A stretch of DNA of 64,000 nucleotides from JBCBWG01 sp964579305. Lineage in GTDB: Bacteria > Pseudomonadota > Alphaproteobacteria > Rhizobiales > Hyphomicrobiaceae. This document shows, in pieces, positions 27,038 to 35,144 of this stretch. The translations under genes were made by a program, and so were the position numbers. Positions within the stretch are counted from its first letter, which is position 1. The number at the start of each line of letters is the position of its first letter. The DNA is taken from assembly GCA_964579305.1 (NCBI GenBank), contig CAZOGY010000004.1, positions 3,548-67,547 on the forward strand, written 5' to 3'. Below the pieces are notes generated by a model. The model ran no database searches. It was not told the DNA's origin and saw only the letters and a program-made list of their open reading frames with translations.

Positions 27038-28060
27038 GTGGTTGCCGAACTTATTTTGCCATCGCAAGCGTCCGCGCTGTTGCTGGTGGTTGCTGCGCTT
27101 GCGACGATTGCCGGGCTCTGGCTTGGCTCGGAAGGTGTGACGGCGACTGCAACGCGCCTTGCGCGGATGTTTGGCGTGCCAGACCTCGTGATCGGCCTGA
27201 CGATCGTTTCCATCGCATCGAGTTTGCCGGAGATCTTTGTCAATCTGAACGCTGTCAACGGCGGCGCTGCGGGCATTGCGGCGGGCAACGTTGTCGGCTC
27301 GTCGTTCGTTCAGATTTCATTGGTGCTCGGACTTTGTGCGCTTTTCGCCGGCCACCTGAAACTCAACGCACGCGAGTTTTGGCGAGATGGCAGCGCGGTG
27401 GTGCTCGCCAACCTCGGCTTTATCGCCGTGGCTTATGATGGCCGCACAAGCTTGGTTGAGGGCATCGTCCTTGTTGCCGCTTACGCCGCGTATTTGGCCG
27501 CCATCACCTGGACGGCCAGGCCCGACGGTCCGTCGGCGTCGGACGCAGATGCGAAACCCGATGATCTGGCGGTGTCCAACAGAAGCGCGCTGCTGCCTGC
27601 TCGGTCGATAGGCGGCGGCGTTATGCTTGCTGGCGGTCTCTTGGCAAGCGCGATCGTCGTTTGGGCCAGCGCCGACGTGCTCGTTGCGATTGGACGGATT
27701 GCCGGTGAAGCGGCGGGCTTTCCCAACGGTTTGATTGGGCTTTGGGTTGGCGTGGGCACGACATTCCCGGAATTGTTCATCTCTTTGGCAGCCATTACGC
27801 GCGGCGCGGCGGGGCTGTCGCTCGGCAACCTTCTCGGCTCCAATGTCACAGACCCGCTATTGTCGATGGGGATTGCCGTCGTCGCCGCAGGGGGGATTGC
27901 GATGACTGCGATTGTCACGCAAGCCGCGCTTGTGTGGTTGGCTGGAACGGTGATCGCGCTTGCGTTTTTGCGGCGGGAAGACGGCTTGACCAGACGCCCG
28001 GCATTTTTGCTGATTACGGGCTACCTCGGCGCGCAATATCTATTCGTGGCTTTCCAATAA
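27038..28060 (+). CDS. Sodium/calcium exchanger family (CaCA) antiporter
   Basis: A 340-residue membrane protein with two homologous halves of about five helices. The hallmark alpha-repeats are visible: SSLPEIFVNLNAVNGG with GNVVGSSFVQIS in the first half, and TTFPELFISLAAITRG with GNLLGSNVTDPL in the second. The halves are joined by an acidic loop (~165-185). YrbG-type members exchange Ca2+ or other cations for Na+ or H+. The GTG at 27038, 19 bases after the trkA stop, is chosen because the longer frame would overlap trkA with non-family sequence. Being third in the potassium operon suggests a role in ion balance under stress. Confidence 0.85.
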   Translation: MVAELILPSQASALLLVVAALATIAGLWLGSEGVTATATRLARMFGVPDLVIGLTIVSIASSLPEIFVNLNAVNGGAAGIAAGNVVGSSFVQISLVLGLCALFAGHLKLNAREFWRDGSAVVLANLGFIAVAYDGRTSLVEGIVLVAAYAAYLAAITWTARPDGPSASDADAKPDDLAVSNRSALLPARSIGGGVMLAGGLLASAIVVWASADVLVAIGRIAGEAAGFPNGLIGLWVGVGTTFPELFISLAAITRGAAGLSLGNLLGSNVTDPLLSMGIAVVAAGGIAMTAIVTQAALVWLAGTVIALAFLRREDGLTRRPAFLLITGYLGAQYLFVAFQ

Positions 28061-28101
28061 AACGAGCCACTCCAGCGCGCCGCTTGCCGCATACTGCAAC
28101 A

Positions 28102-28126
28102 GGAACAGTTTCCCAATTCATCCGTT
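28102..28126 (+). promoter_or_regulatory. EcfG-type promoter of csbD-like gene
   Basis: GGAAC (28102-28106), 16 bases, CGTT (28123-28126), an exact consensus match 38 bases before the ATG of the CsbD-like gene. Confidence 0.75.
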
Positions 28127-28163
28127 TCTGCATCATCAGGGTTGCAGAGACAGGAGACGTTCC

Positions 28164-28361
28164 ATGAACTGGAATACGGTTGAAGGCAACTGGACACAGA
28201 TGCGTGGTGAAGTGAAGCGCCAATGGGGCAAACTGACCGACGATGAGCTCGATGAGATTTCAGGCAACTTCGACAAAATGGTCGGTAAGATCCAGGCTCA
28301 GTACGGCATCTCACGCGAAGAGGCCGAGCGGCAGGTCAATGACTGGATGGCAAAACACTGA
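28164..28361 (+). CDS. CsbD family stress protein
   Basis: A 65-residue soluble protein that matches the CsbD family over its full length: NWNTVEGNWTQMRGEVKRQW, GKLTDDELDEISG and REEAERQVNDW. Family members are abundant general stress proteins of unknown mechanism. RBS CAGGAGAC lies about 9 bases before the ATG. The consensus EcfG promoter and a downstream hairpin make it a self-contained stress gene next to the sigma factor locus. Confidence 0.92.
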   Translation: MNWNTVEGNWTQMRGEVKRQWGKLTDDELDEISGNFDKMVGKIQAQYGISREEAERQVNDWMAKH

Positions 28362-28377
28362 GCGCAAACAATAATTT

Positions 28378-28399
28378 GAGGAGAGCCTCTGCTCTCCTC
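28378..28399 (+). terminator. Terminator after csbD-like gene
   Basis: GAGGAGAG-CCTCTG-CTCTCCTC forms a perfect 8-bp stem 17 bases after the CsbD stop, followed by a moderately T-rich stretch. It may serve the convergent phyR gene as well. Confidence 0.6.
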
Positions 28400-28466
28400 G
28401 CTCTTCGTTTCGATGGTCGTCCAAGCACGCCTGGCAAAACCGGCTCCAAGCTCGATCTATGCAATG

Positions 28467-29255
28467 TCAGGCCGGCGGTTGCGCGCTCTGGTTGAAGAAG
28501 AGAACTTGGGTGATCACGGCACGCAAATTTACGGGCTGAAACGGTTTTGAGAGCAAGAATGCCGGCTCGGGCCGCTCTCCCGTAAGCAACCGTTCGGGAA
28601 AGGCGGTAATAAACACAACCGGTACGGTGATCTTAGACAGAAGCTCATTTACGGCATCAATGCCCGACGATCCGTCGGCCAGTTGAATATCGGCCAAAAT
28701 CAGGCCCGGCTTTTCTTTTTCCACCAAAGCGATTGCTTCGCTGTGCGTCCGCGCAACACCGGTGATTTCGTGGTTCATCGAACGCACAATATCTTCAATG
28801 TCCATTGCGATCAGCGGTTCATCCTCGATGATCATGACCCGCGTGGTCATTTGTTCAGCGAGATCCTGACCTGCCAGCGTGATCAGATTGTCGAACTCCA
28901 GTCCTGACACCCCCATGATCCGCGCCGCAGTTGAGCGATCAAACCCCTCCATGCCGATCAGCAGGAACGCCTGGCGGCTCTTCGGCGTCATCCGGCGCAA
29001 TCGCATGTCAGGTGTCGTTGCGCTTGTCTGCTCGGGTTCCAGGTTGATCTCCAACGAGCTCCAAATCTGGAGGAAGACGGCATAGAGCGCAGCGCGCACG
29101 GGCATCTGTGTGCTCAAGGTCTCGCGATCCTCAACGATCGCCGACAACGTGGCGCTGACATACGCATCGCCGCTGTCTTGGCTGCCCGTCAGCGCCCGTG
29201 CAAAGCGCCGCAAAAGCGGCAGGTGCGGGCTGATTTGCGCTGCAAGATTCGTCAT
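28467..29255 (-). CDS. phyR: PhyR, anti-anti-sigma response regulator of the general stress response
   Basis: A 262-residue two-domain protein. Residues 1-~130 are the sigma-factor-like domain (LPLLRRFARALTGSQDSGD, then RQAFLLIGMEGFDRSTAARI, an ECF sigma mimic). Residues ~138-255 are a receiver with the acidic pocket EDEP (144-147), phospho-acceptor Asp189 in ILADIQLADG, and Lys237 in LLSKPF. When phosphorylated, PhyR binds the anti-sigma NepR and frees EcfG. It is divergent from nepR-ecfG; each side has its own EcfG-type promoter in the 144-base gap. Likely kinases are the HWE proteins encoded at 32.9 and 34.1 kb, by family precedent. Confidence 0.96.
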   Translation of the reverse strand: MTNLAAQISPHLPLLRRFARALTGSQDSGDAYVSATLSAIVEDRETLSTQMPVRAALYAVFLQIWSSLEINLEPEQTSATTPDMRLRRMTPKSRQAFLLIGMEGFDRSTAARIMGVSGLEFDNLITLAGQDLAEQMTTRVMIIEDEPLIAMDIEDIVRSMNHEITGVARTHSEAIALVEKEKPGLILADIQLADGSSGIDAVNELLSKITVPVVFITAFPERLLTGERPEPAFLLSKPFQPVNLRAVITQVLFFNQSAQPPA

Positions 29256-29292
29256 CCGGATCGGTCTCCATCATAGCCGTACGCACGAAGCG

Positions 29293-29317
29293 AACGCATC
29301 AATCGATCGTGGGTTCC
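29293..29317 (-). promoter_or_regulatory. EcfG-type promoter of phyR
   Basis: On the minus strand GGAAC (29317-29313) and CGTT (29296-29293) are 16 bases apart, an exact consensus, about 38 bases before the phyR ATG. Confidence 0.75.
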
Positions 29318-29326
29318 CCCGCGTGC

Positions 29327-29351
29327 GGAACCAAATGGCGCGCGCGCCGTT
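29327..29351 (+). promoter_or_regulatory. EcfG-type promoter of nepR-ecfG
   Basis: GGAAC (29327-29331), 16 bases, CGTT (29348-29351), 49 bases before the nepR ATG. It sits back to back with the phyR promoter, giving positive autoregulation of the whole circuit. Confidence 0.75.
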
Positions 29352-29399
29352 AGATCACGTTGGGAGCGGCCGGCGCCGCGGCAATATGGAGGAAAGCGC

Positions 29400-29639
29400 A
29401 TGAACACCAAGCGGCCTGTCGCAGGGACGCCGCCCGGCGAGGTCGACGAGAACGTCGCCGAAGAGGTGTCGGAGACGCTCGGGCGACTGTTGCGGGATGA
29501 ATACGGCAACTTATTGCGACAGCCGGTTCCTGACCAATTCCATGATCTGCTTGAGAAACTTGCCGAAAAGCCGCCTGTCGGCACGTCCGAAGACGACGAT
29601 GAGGACAACGGCCAAGAACCGAAAGGCGGGTGTGCATGA
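29400..29639 (+). CDS. nepR: NepR anti-sigma factor
   Basis: A 79-residue protein with the NepR signature helix region LLRDEYGNLLRQPVPDQFHD (residues 30-49), flanked by acidic, disordered ends (GTSEDDDEDNGQEP). NepR holds EcfG inactive until phosphorylated PhyR sequesters it. GGAGGAAAG lies just before the ATG. Its stop overlaps the ecfG start as ATGA, so the two are translationally coupled. Confidence 0.93.
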   Translation: MNTKRPVAGTPPGEVDENVAEEVSETLGRLLRDEYGNLLRQPVPDQFHDLLEKLAEKPPVGTSEDDDEDNGQEPKGGCA

Positions 29640-30178
29640 CGACGCCTGATGCGAATAATGAGGCGGCGGAATTCAAAGCTGGTTTGCTTGATGCAATCCC
29701 GAACTTGCGGGCGTTTGCCTATTCACTGACCAAAGACCAGACGCGCGCGGACGACCTTGTCCAGGAGACGCTCACGAAGGCCTGGGCCAAGCGCGATACA
29801 TTTAAGCCGGGCACGAACTTGAAAGCTTGGCTCTTTACGATCCTGCGGAACCAGAATTTCACTGAATTCCGCAAGAAGCGACGCGAGATCGAGGACGTTG
29901 ACGGGGCGCATGCGGAACGGATGTCAACCGGCCCCGCGCAGGAAGATCGCGTTGATATCAACGAGATGTTCGCAGCACTCGAACAATTGCCCGATGAGCA
30001 GCGCGAAGCATTGGTTTTGGTCGCGGCGGAGGGATTTTCATACGAGGATGCTGCTGAAATCGTCGGCTGCGCAGTGGGCACCGTCAAGAGCCGCGTCAAT
30101 CGCGCGCGCAAGCGGCTTGCCGAACTGATGCACCTCGACGCTGAAGATCCGCTCGGGACGTCACGCATCGTCGCCTGA
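29636..30178 (+). CDS. ecfG: EcfG general stress sigma factor
   Basis: A 180-residue ECF sigma factor. Region 2 covers ~10-80 (IPNLRAFAYSLTKDQTRADD, VQETLTKAW, and WLFTILRNQNFTEFRKKRRE). Region 4 covers ~110-165 (LEQLPDEQREALVLVAAEGF, DAAEIVGCAVGTVKSRVNRAR). It directs RNA polymerase to GGAAC-N16/17-CGTT promoters, of which this window has many. The ATG at 29636 overlaps the nepR stop. The acidic/basic linker between regions 2 and 4 is typical for EcfG. Confidence 0.95.
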   Translation: MTTPDANNEAAEFKAGLLDAIPNLRAFAYSLTKDQTRADDLVQETLTKAWAKRDTFKPGTNLKAWLFTILRNQNFTEFRKKRREIEDVDGAHAERMSTGPAQEDRVDINEMFAALEQLPDEQREALVLVAAEGFSYEDAAEIVGCAVGTVKSRVNRARKRLAELMHLDAEDPLGTSRIVA

Positions 30179-30254
30179 CGGCGGCTAAGGTGGCATATCT
30201 CCGTATGGCGGTGCGCAGCGGGATCATCATCACGATCGCCATCGCACGCCAACG

Positions 30255-30280
30255 GGAACGGGAACGCCAGCGGACGCGTT
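30255..30280 (+). promoter_or_regulatory. EcfG-type promoter of the 55-residue membrane protein gene
   Basis: GGAAC (30255-30259), 17 bases, CGTT (30277-30280), 30 bases before the ATG at 30310. A second GGAAC starts at 30261 but has the wrong spacing. Confidence 0.65.
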
Positions 30281-30309
30281 CCATCATTGCAATGAAAGGA
30301 GACAGATCC

Positions 30310-30477
30310 ATGAGCACCAACACCAATGGCGCCAACGAAACTGCTCAAAATCCCGAAGAGCTGAGCGAAACCGAACTTCGGCAGGGTGATAAGCGACACA
30401 TGAACTCGCGTGTGCTCGTCTGGTCGACCCTTGCAGCCGTGATCGCGGCAGGCGGGCTGTATATTTATTTCGCTTAA
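30310..30477 (+). CDS. Small single-span membrane protein of the stress locus
   Basis: A 55-residue protein: hydrophilic N-terminus (NTNGANETAQNPEELSE), then one C-terminal helix VLVWSTLAAVIAAGGLYIYF. The ATG at 30310 has AAAGGAGA about 9 bases upstream; the longer reading frame starting at 30190 has no such site and lies across the promoter. Position after ecfG, its own EcfG-type promoter and a strong terminator mark it as a bona fide stress gene. No family is known to me. Confidence 0.7.
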   Translation: MSTNTNGANETAQNPEELSETELRQGDKRHMNSRVLVWSTLAAVIAAGGLYIYFA

Positions 30478-30502
30478 ATCAATCCCGACATTTATCCATG
30501 AG

Positions 30503-30536
30503 AAAGGCCCGCCATAATTTGGCGGGCCTTTTGTTT
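30503..30536 (+). terminator. Strong intrinsic terminator
   Basis: AAAGGCCCGCC-ATAATTT-GGCGGGCCTTTTGTTT, a perfect stem of about 11 bp followed by T's, 26 bases past the stop of the 55-residue gene. It also has an A-rich left flank, so it can serve the convergent DUF1328 gene. Confidence 0.9.
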
Positions 30537-30570
30537 GCATCTCACTTTATGTTTGACGCAACTTTATACG

Positions 30571-30750
30571 TCATGCCACTGGCGGTCGGCGCCCTTGGAC
30601 GGCCCGCGCAATCATGAACACGACAAACAGGATGATAAACACCCAGAAAAGAAGCTGTGCAACGTCAAGACTGATTGCTGCAACACCGCTCAAACCCAGC
30701 GCACCGGCAACGAGCGCGATCACAAGAAACGTTAAGGCCCAACCCAGCAT
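30571..30750 (-). CDS. DUF1328 (UPF0391) small membrane protein
   Basis: A 59-residue protein with two membrane helices (LGWALTFLVIALVAGALGL and AQLLFWVFIILFVVFMIARA) and a basic tail (VQGRRPPVA), matching DUF1328/UPF0391 along its length. These are common stress-induced membrane peptides. The ATG at 30750 has GGGAG about 8 bases upstream; a longer frame to 31002 would read through the intergenic region and is rejected. An imperfect EcfG-type promoter lies 38 bases upstream. Confidence 0.88.
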   Translation of the reverse strand: MLGWALTFLVIALVAGALGLSGVAAISLDVAQLLFWVFIILFVVFMIARAVQGRRPPVA

Positions 30751-30787
30751 CTCATTACTCCCATTTGCTGCTGCGGATACCTTTAAG

Positions 30788-30812
30788 AACAAGTATGGGC
30801 CGCGCAGGTTCC
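30788..30812 (-). promoter_or_regulatory. Imperfect EcfG-type promoter of the DUF1328 gene
   Basis: On the minus strand GGAAC (30812-30808), 16 bases, TGTT (30791-30788); one mismatch in the -10 (TGTT for CGTT). Confidence 0.4.
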
Positions 30813-30901
30813 AAATAAAATCGCAACGCAAAGTGGTGGCCAAAAACAAAAACCGGCAACGCGCGCCAACCGCGTCGCCGGTCAATACCGTCGTGGCGAT
30901 G

Positions 30902-30927
30902 ACCCAGCCGAGGTCGGTTGGCTGGGT
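30902..30927 (-). terminator. Hairpin after the formate/nitrite-type transporter gene
   Basis: ACCCAGCC and GGCTGGGT are separated by 10 bases, 38 bases past the transporter stop. There is no T-run, so the role is tentative. Confidence 0.35.
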
Positions 30928-30964
30928 CTCCACGTTCGCGGCGGGCCCAAGGCCAGCCACACGC

Positions 30965-31831
30965 TTACGACGTCGACTGCAGCTCCTCACGGACCTGGGC
31001 ATAGCTCAACAAAGCAAACAGGACCGTGCCACCGAAGATGTTGCCGAGTAGCGTTGGGAAGAAGAAGCCGAATACTGCGTTCATCAGCGAAATCTCGCCC
31101 AGTAGCAGCAGGTAAAGTGCTTCGACAGACCCAGCGATGACGTGGGTGAAATCACCCAACGCGATGAGGTACGTCATCAGGGTGATCAGCACGAATTCAT
31201 TGCCTTCCGCGGACGGCAACATCCACACCAATGCTGCAATCAACCAGCCGGCGGCAATGCCCTTAATGAACATTTCGCTGGGCGTATTTTCCATCATATG
31301 CAGGCCAATTGCCGTGACCTGCTGGGCCACATCCGCCGCAAGCACGCCCGAATAGGCCAGGAATATTGATGACAGGAGGCAGCCGGTCAGGTTGGCCGCA
31401 AGCACGATGCCCCAAAGACGAAGCAGCGCAATCAGCCAAACCAATTTCTTGCGCTTAATGACCGGCAGCACGGCGGTCAGGGTGTTTTCAGTGAAGAGTT
31501 GCTGGCGGGCGAGAATGACGATCAGAAAACCCACGCTGTAGCCAAGATTGTCGACAAGCGGTTTCCACTTCGCATCCGGCAGGTAAGCGGCAAACAGGGC
31601 TTCGGAAACAACCGAAAAACCGATCGCGAGGCCGGCAGCCAAACCAGACCACCACAGTGCCGACGTCCCGCGGGCCAGTTCGCCGATCCCCTCACGCTGG
31701 ATGATCTCGAACACTGCCACGGCCTGCAGCCGCGTGTGGTCAACGGCCAGTTCCCCGTTTTCATGTTCAACGCCCTCGCGGACGGCTTCAACGCGTACCT
31801 CGTCGATGGACCCGTTCTCGTTCGTGCTCAT
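30965..31831 (-). CDS. Formate/nitrite transporter family channel (YfdC-like)
   Basis: A 288-residue membrane protein with a ~50-residue hydrophilic N-terminus, then about six helices. Features of the FNT fold include ARGTSALWWSGLAAGLAIGF, the broken helix LARQQLFTENTL, and GDFTHVIAGSVEALYLLL. FNT channels conduct formate, nitrite or other small monovalent anions. The long N-terminus and the QLFTENT variant place it in the YfdC-like branch of unknown substrate. The adjacent FNR-like gene on the same strand may regulate it, but that is only positional. Confidence 0.88.
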   Translation of the reverse strand: MSTNENGSIDEVRVEAVREGVEHENGELAVDHTRLQAVAVFEIIQREGIGELARGTSALWWSGLAAGLAIGFSVVSEALFAAYLPDAKWKPLVDNLGYSVGFLIVILARQQLFTENTLTAVLPVIKRKKLVWLIALLRLWGIVLAANLTGCLLSSIFLAYSGVLAADVAQQVTAIGLHMMENTPSEMFIKGIAAGWLIAALVWMLPSAEGNEFVLITLMTYLIALGDFTHVIAGSVEALYLLLLGEISLMNAVFGFFFPTLLGNIFGGTVLFALLSYAQVREELQSTS

Positions 31832-31973
31832 GTCGCATTAGTCTCCTGTTCACCGCCAACGCAGCAGTCATCTGTCTCTGTCTAACGCGCATCGGCCAGC
31901 ATCGTGCGATCAATGCCGGCTCGACACGTTGGAAAGATCAAAAAGTTAGCCTGGGATTGGGCTCCGCGCGTTC

Positions 31974-32726
31974 TCAAATGAACGGCCGCAACACGTCTCT
32001 GCTTTCTGCGATCGGCCCTGCGATATCAGAAAGCGCGTCCTGGTTCTTGATGATTATCTTTGAGCGCGTCCACGTGAGAAGACCGTCGTGGTGCATCTGG
32101 CGCAGGACTTTATTGGTGTGGACGACCGACAGGCCCATGAGGTCAGCGACGTCTTCCTGCGTGATCGGGATTTCAAACGCCTTTTCTGCGGCAAGACCGG
32201 TCACGCGGGCGCGCTCAAACAGCAGCAGGATCACATAGGCAATGCGCTCTCGGGCGGTCCGCCGGCCAACATTGACCAAGTGATGCGATAAGATCAGCTC
32301 CTCGCGGCTGGCAAGCCACGTCAGATCAAAGCCCAACGACGGCGATGACTGGAACAACTCCCACAGTCGGGGGCGTTCAAACATGCACAGGCGCATGTCC
32401 GTCAACGCTTCAACCGAATGCTCCATGCGATCAAACAGCGACGCCTGAAGGCCGAGGAAATCGCCGGGAAATGCGAAATTGATGATCTGACGGCGACCGT
32501 CATCGAGATGTTTGACGCGCACGGCCCAGCCGTCGAGGATCGTGAAGAGATGGGCGCTGTCGTGCCCGTCCGACAGCACGGTCGCGCCGCCCTTTACGTC
32601 CACTTCGCCGGTCTTGAACCCTTGGACGAAGCTGAGTTCAGCATCAGAAAACGCGCGAAAGCTTGCGTTGCTGCGCAAAGGACATTTTCCGCACTTGGTT
32701 TTTCCGCGTGATTTGATCGAACTCAT
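31974..32726 (-). CDS. FNR-like Crp family regulator
   Basis: A 250-residue regulator. An N-terminal CGKCPLR motif (Cys12 and Cys15) precedes a cyclic-nucleotide-type beta-roll (~30-145) and a winged helix whose recognition part is TQEDVADLMGLSVVHTNKVL. FNR proteins use four Cys for an oxygen-labile iron-sulfur cluster. Here only two N-terminal Cys and one Cys around residue 114 (RLCMFER) are seen, so oxygen sensing is uncertain. The genes on either side are the FNT channel and an HWE kinase. Confidence 0.85.
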   Translation of the reverse strand: MSSIKSRGKTKCGKCPLRSNASFRAFSDAELSFVQGFKTGEVDVKGGATVLSDGHDSAHLFTILDGWAVRVKHLDDGRRQIINFAFPGDFLGLQASLFDRMEHSVEALTDMRLCMFERPRLWELFQSSPSLGFDLTWLASREELILSHHLVNVGRRTARERIAYVILLLFERARVTGLAAEKAFEIPITQEDVADLMGLSVVHTNKVLRQMHHDGLLTWTRSKIIIKNQDALSDIAGPIAESRDVLRPFI

Positions 32727-32931
32727 ATCAGGGCAGCCGGGCGCTCTGTTAGCTGTGGTTGTGTGTGTCGCATATCACAATCGCGCAGGGGCGTGTTGCG
32801 TTTTGCGGCTTCCACATTGGTCAAGTGAGGCGTCGTGGCACACGAACTTGAGGGAACTTTTTTCGTGCGTTCAGCGATTCCCATCTCTGAGCCGGGGGTA
32901 TGCGTGACCAGATACCAAAGAGGGCTGAGCC

Positions 32932-34017
32932 ATGCACCTTTCGACCAACACACTGAAATGCAGCACCCCGAAGAGGGCGCGCGGGGCAGAATTCGTGGCA
33001 CATGAAGACGAGGTTGAACGTCTGAAGGTTGCGCTGGCAGCGGCCGAAGCGCGGGCGGATGCGCTTGCTGACAAACTTAAGTTGTGTCTCAGCAGTTCCC
33101 GCCTCTGCCTGTTCGTACAAGACGCTGATCTGGCCTACACCGAATTGGTCAATCCGCCTTTGGGTTTTGCATCAGACGACCTGATTGGCAAGCGCGACGC
33201 CGATTTGTACGACGCAGCCACGCTGGCACAGCTGGAACGTCTGAAGCGGCCGGTGATCGAAACCGGCGCGCCGATGGCTGGCAACGTGACCGTGGCGTGG
33301 CATGGCGAGGAGCGGGTCTTCGCGCTCAATCTCCTGCCGCTTGAGCGGCCTGGTTTCGACACGCCGGGCCTGATTGGCACGTCGATCGAAATGACAGACC
33401 AGCTCAAACATGAGACGCAGTTGCGCGGCGCGCTTATGGAAATGTCGCACCGGACGCGCAATCAGATGTCGATGCTTTTGAGTGTCGTACGCCAGTCCGG
33501 ACGCACAGCTCTTTCCAAAGAGGATTTCCGAGATCGCGTCCAGGCGCGCACCTATGCGCTTGCGCTGATCCAGGATCTTCTGGTGGAACGGCTGTGGGCG
33601 GACATTTCGCTGACGCAGCTTTGCACCCGGCTCGTTGGCTTGCTGCATCCAGATACGGAGCGGCTTGCCATCGAAGGCGCGGAGGTTCTGCTGGAACCAG
33701 CGGCTGGCCAAGCGCTTGGCGTTGCCATACATGAGCTTGCGCTCAATGCGAAACGCCACGGTGCCTGGAGCAATGGCGATGGACGCGTGCGGCTGGTTTG
33801 GGCGCCGGACACGTCTGGCAGCGGTGACCTGGTCTTGCGATGGTCAGAAACCGGCGGCCCCGAACTCGCAAGCGATAGCTTTGCGCCCGGCTTTGGCATT
33901 TCGATGATCGAGAGGGCCTTGCGTGACACGCTTGGAACCGACGTCGATTTGGAATTCCGAAAAACCGGTACACGATGCTTGGTCCGTGTTCCTGCGACGC
34001 GCTGGCGATTTGCTTGA
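32932..34017 (+). CDS. PAS-HWE sensor histidine kinase
   Basis: A 361-residue soluble kinase: a coiled-coil start (~25-50, ERLKVALAAAEARADALADK), a PAS domain (~50-160, including FASDDLIGKRDADLYD), then the HWE kinase core. Phospho-acceptor His173 lies in EMSHRTRNQMS; the N-box is HELALNAKRHGAWS and the HWE signature is WSETGGP. HWE and HisKA_2 kinases commonly feed PhyR, so this is a candidate upstream kinase of the stress response. There is no membrane segment, so it senses a cytoplasmic signal. Its upstream GGAAC and CGTT are only 10 bases apart, so EcfG control is not supported. Confidence 0.9.
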   Translation: MHLSTNTLKCSTPKRARGAEFVAHEDEVERLKVALAAAEARADALADKLKLCLSSSRLCLFVQDADLAYTELVNPPLGFASDDLIGKRDADLYDAATLAQLERLKRPVIETGAPMAGNVTVAWHGEERVFALNLLPLERPGFDTPGLIGTSIEMTDQLKHETQLRGALMEMSHRTRNQMSMLLSVVRQSGRTALSKEDFRDRVQARTYALALIQDLLVERLWADISLTQLCTRLVGLLHPDTERLAIEGAEVLLEPAAGQALGVAIHELALNAKRHGAWSNGDGRVRLVWAPDTSGSGDLVLRWSETGGPELASDSFAPGFGISMIERALRDTLGTDVDLEFRKTGTRCLVRVPATRWRFA

Positions 34018-34058
34018 TGATGGCTGCCAACGCGACGCCGTGCGGTCACGCCATATAT

Positions 34059-35108
34059 TCAGGCGTCCGGAGCCACCTGCGTCATGCGCGATAAAGGCCA
34101 ACGGCAACGGTAAATCAAGCCGCGGGGCGACCATTCAAACCGTGGCTGGCCATCGAACGTGCCAGCGGTCGCGCGGTCGAGCACCAAAGTGCCATAGCCC
34201 GCGTGGGTCGGTGCGCTGATTGGCTGGTCCGTCAATTCGGTCCATATGAACTGGAACTCGTCGCAGTCCTCTTCCAATTCGAACGCAACATCGACTTTGC
34301 CGTTTTCATTGCGCAAGGCGCCGTGTTTGAGGGCGTTCGTTGTGAGCTCCGTCAGCGCCATCGTGAGCGTTTGCACCGCGCGCTCATTGAGAACCACGGG
34401 TGGACCCTTGATTGAGACTTGCTCGCGGTTTGACAGGGCGAACACCACCCGGCGCGCAATCTCAGGCACGGTCGCGACGCCTTCATTGCGGTAAATCGAT
34501 TGGTGAACTTCAGCCAGCGCTGTCAAACGCTGTGTGAGGCTTCGTTTATATTCTTCGGCCGTGAGCCCTTTGCCGTCTATCATGCGCACCATACCGCCAA
34601 TGACGGTAATAATGTTTTTGACGCGATGGCCCATTTCGTGGGCGACCGCGTCGGAATGGATGATGCGCTCTTTTTCTTCTGTTACGTCAAAGTTCACGCC
34701 GACAATGCGGCGGCCGTCTGCGTCGTCGACTGGGACAGCCACACCGCGCGCGGCGAGCCAGCAGACGGAGCCGTCATCGCTGTGGAACTGGAACGCATCG
34801 CGGATTGGAATACCGTTGTTCAAGGTGTTCTGGCACGCCTCTTCGATACGCGGCCGGTCCACAGCGTCGATGCGGTCAAAGACCCAACTTGCTGATATCT
34901 CTCGCTGATCGGCGGCAAGGCCGAACAAACGGGCTTGCGGCGCGTCCAGCTCAACGCGGTCCTGATCGACCCACCATACCCAAGTTCCAATTTCAGCGCC
35001 GGGTACGGATCGGGCGATCGTCCATGGATCATGCACGGAGTTAATCTCGGGCTTCTGATTGGTCATGGACGCCGAAATACTGGCGTCAATCCACTCTGTC
35101 CATGTCAT
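34059..35108 (-). CDS. PAS-HWE/HisKA_2 sensor histidine kinase
   Basis: A 349-residue cytoplasmic kinase convergent with the previous one. A PAS domain fills ~35-145 (IGTWVWWVDQDRVELDAPQA, GRRIVGVNFDVTEEKE). Phospho-acceptor His161 lies in EMGHRVKNIITVI; the N-box is ELTTNALKHGAL and WTELTDQP takes the HWE position. It is probably the partner of the single-domain regulator encoded 36 bases upstream on the same strand. The start could also be the Met at residue 15; no clear ribosome-binding site decides. Confidence 0.9.
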   Translation of the reverse strand: MTWTEWIDASISASMTNQKPEINSVHDPWTIARSVPGAEIGTWVWWVDQDRVELDAPQARLFGLAADQREISASWVFDRIDAVDRPRIEEACQNTLNNGIPIRDAFQFHSDDGSVCWLAARGVAVPVDDADGRRIVGVNFDVTEEKERIIHSDAVAHEMGHRVKNIITVIGGMVRMIDGKGLTAEEYKRSLTQRLTALAEVHQSIYRNEGVATVPEIARRVVFALSNREQVSIKGPPVVLNERAVQTLTMALTELTTNALKHGALRNENGKVDVAFELEEDCDEFQFIWTELTDQPISAPTHAGYGTLVLDRATAGTFDGQPRFEWSPRGLIYRCRWPLSRMTQVAPDA

Positions 35109-35144
35109 AGATTAAGTCGCGCGGACTTGCATAGCAGATGCGCG

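Noticed and set aside
30751..31002. N-terminal extension of the DUF1328 protein to 143 residues
   Set aside because: The extra part has no family similarity, covers a promoter-like site and lacks a ribosome-binding site.
32853..32871. EcfG promoter for the HWE kinase gene at 32932
   Set aside because: GGAAC and CGTT are both present but only 10 bases apart.
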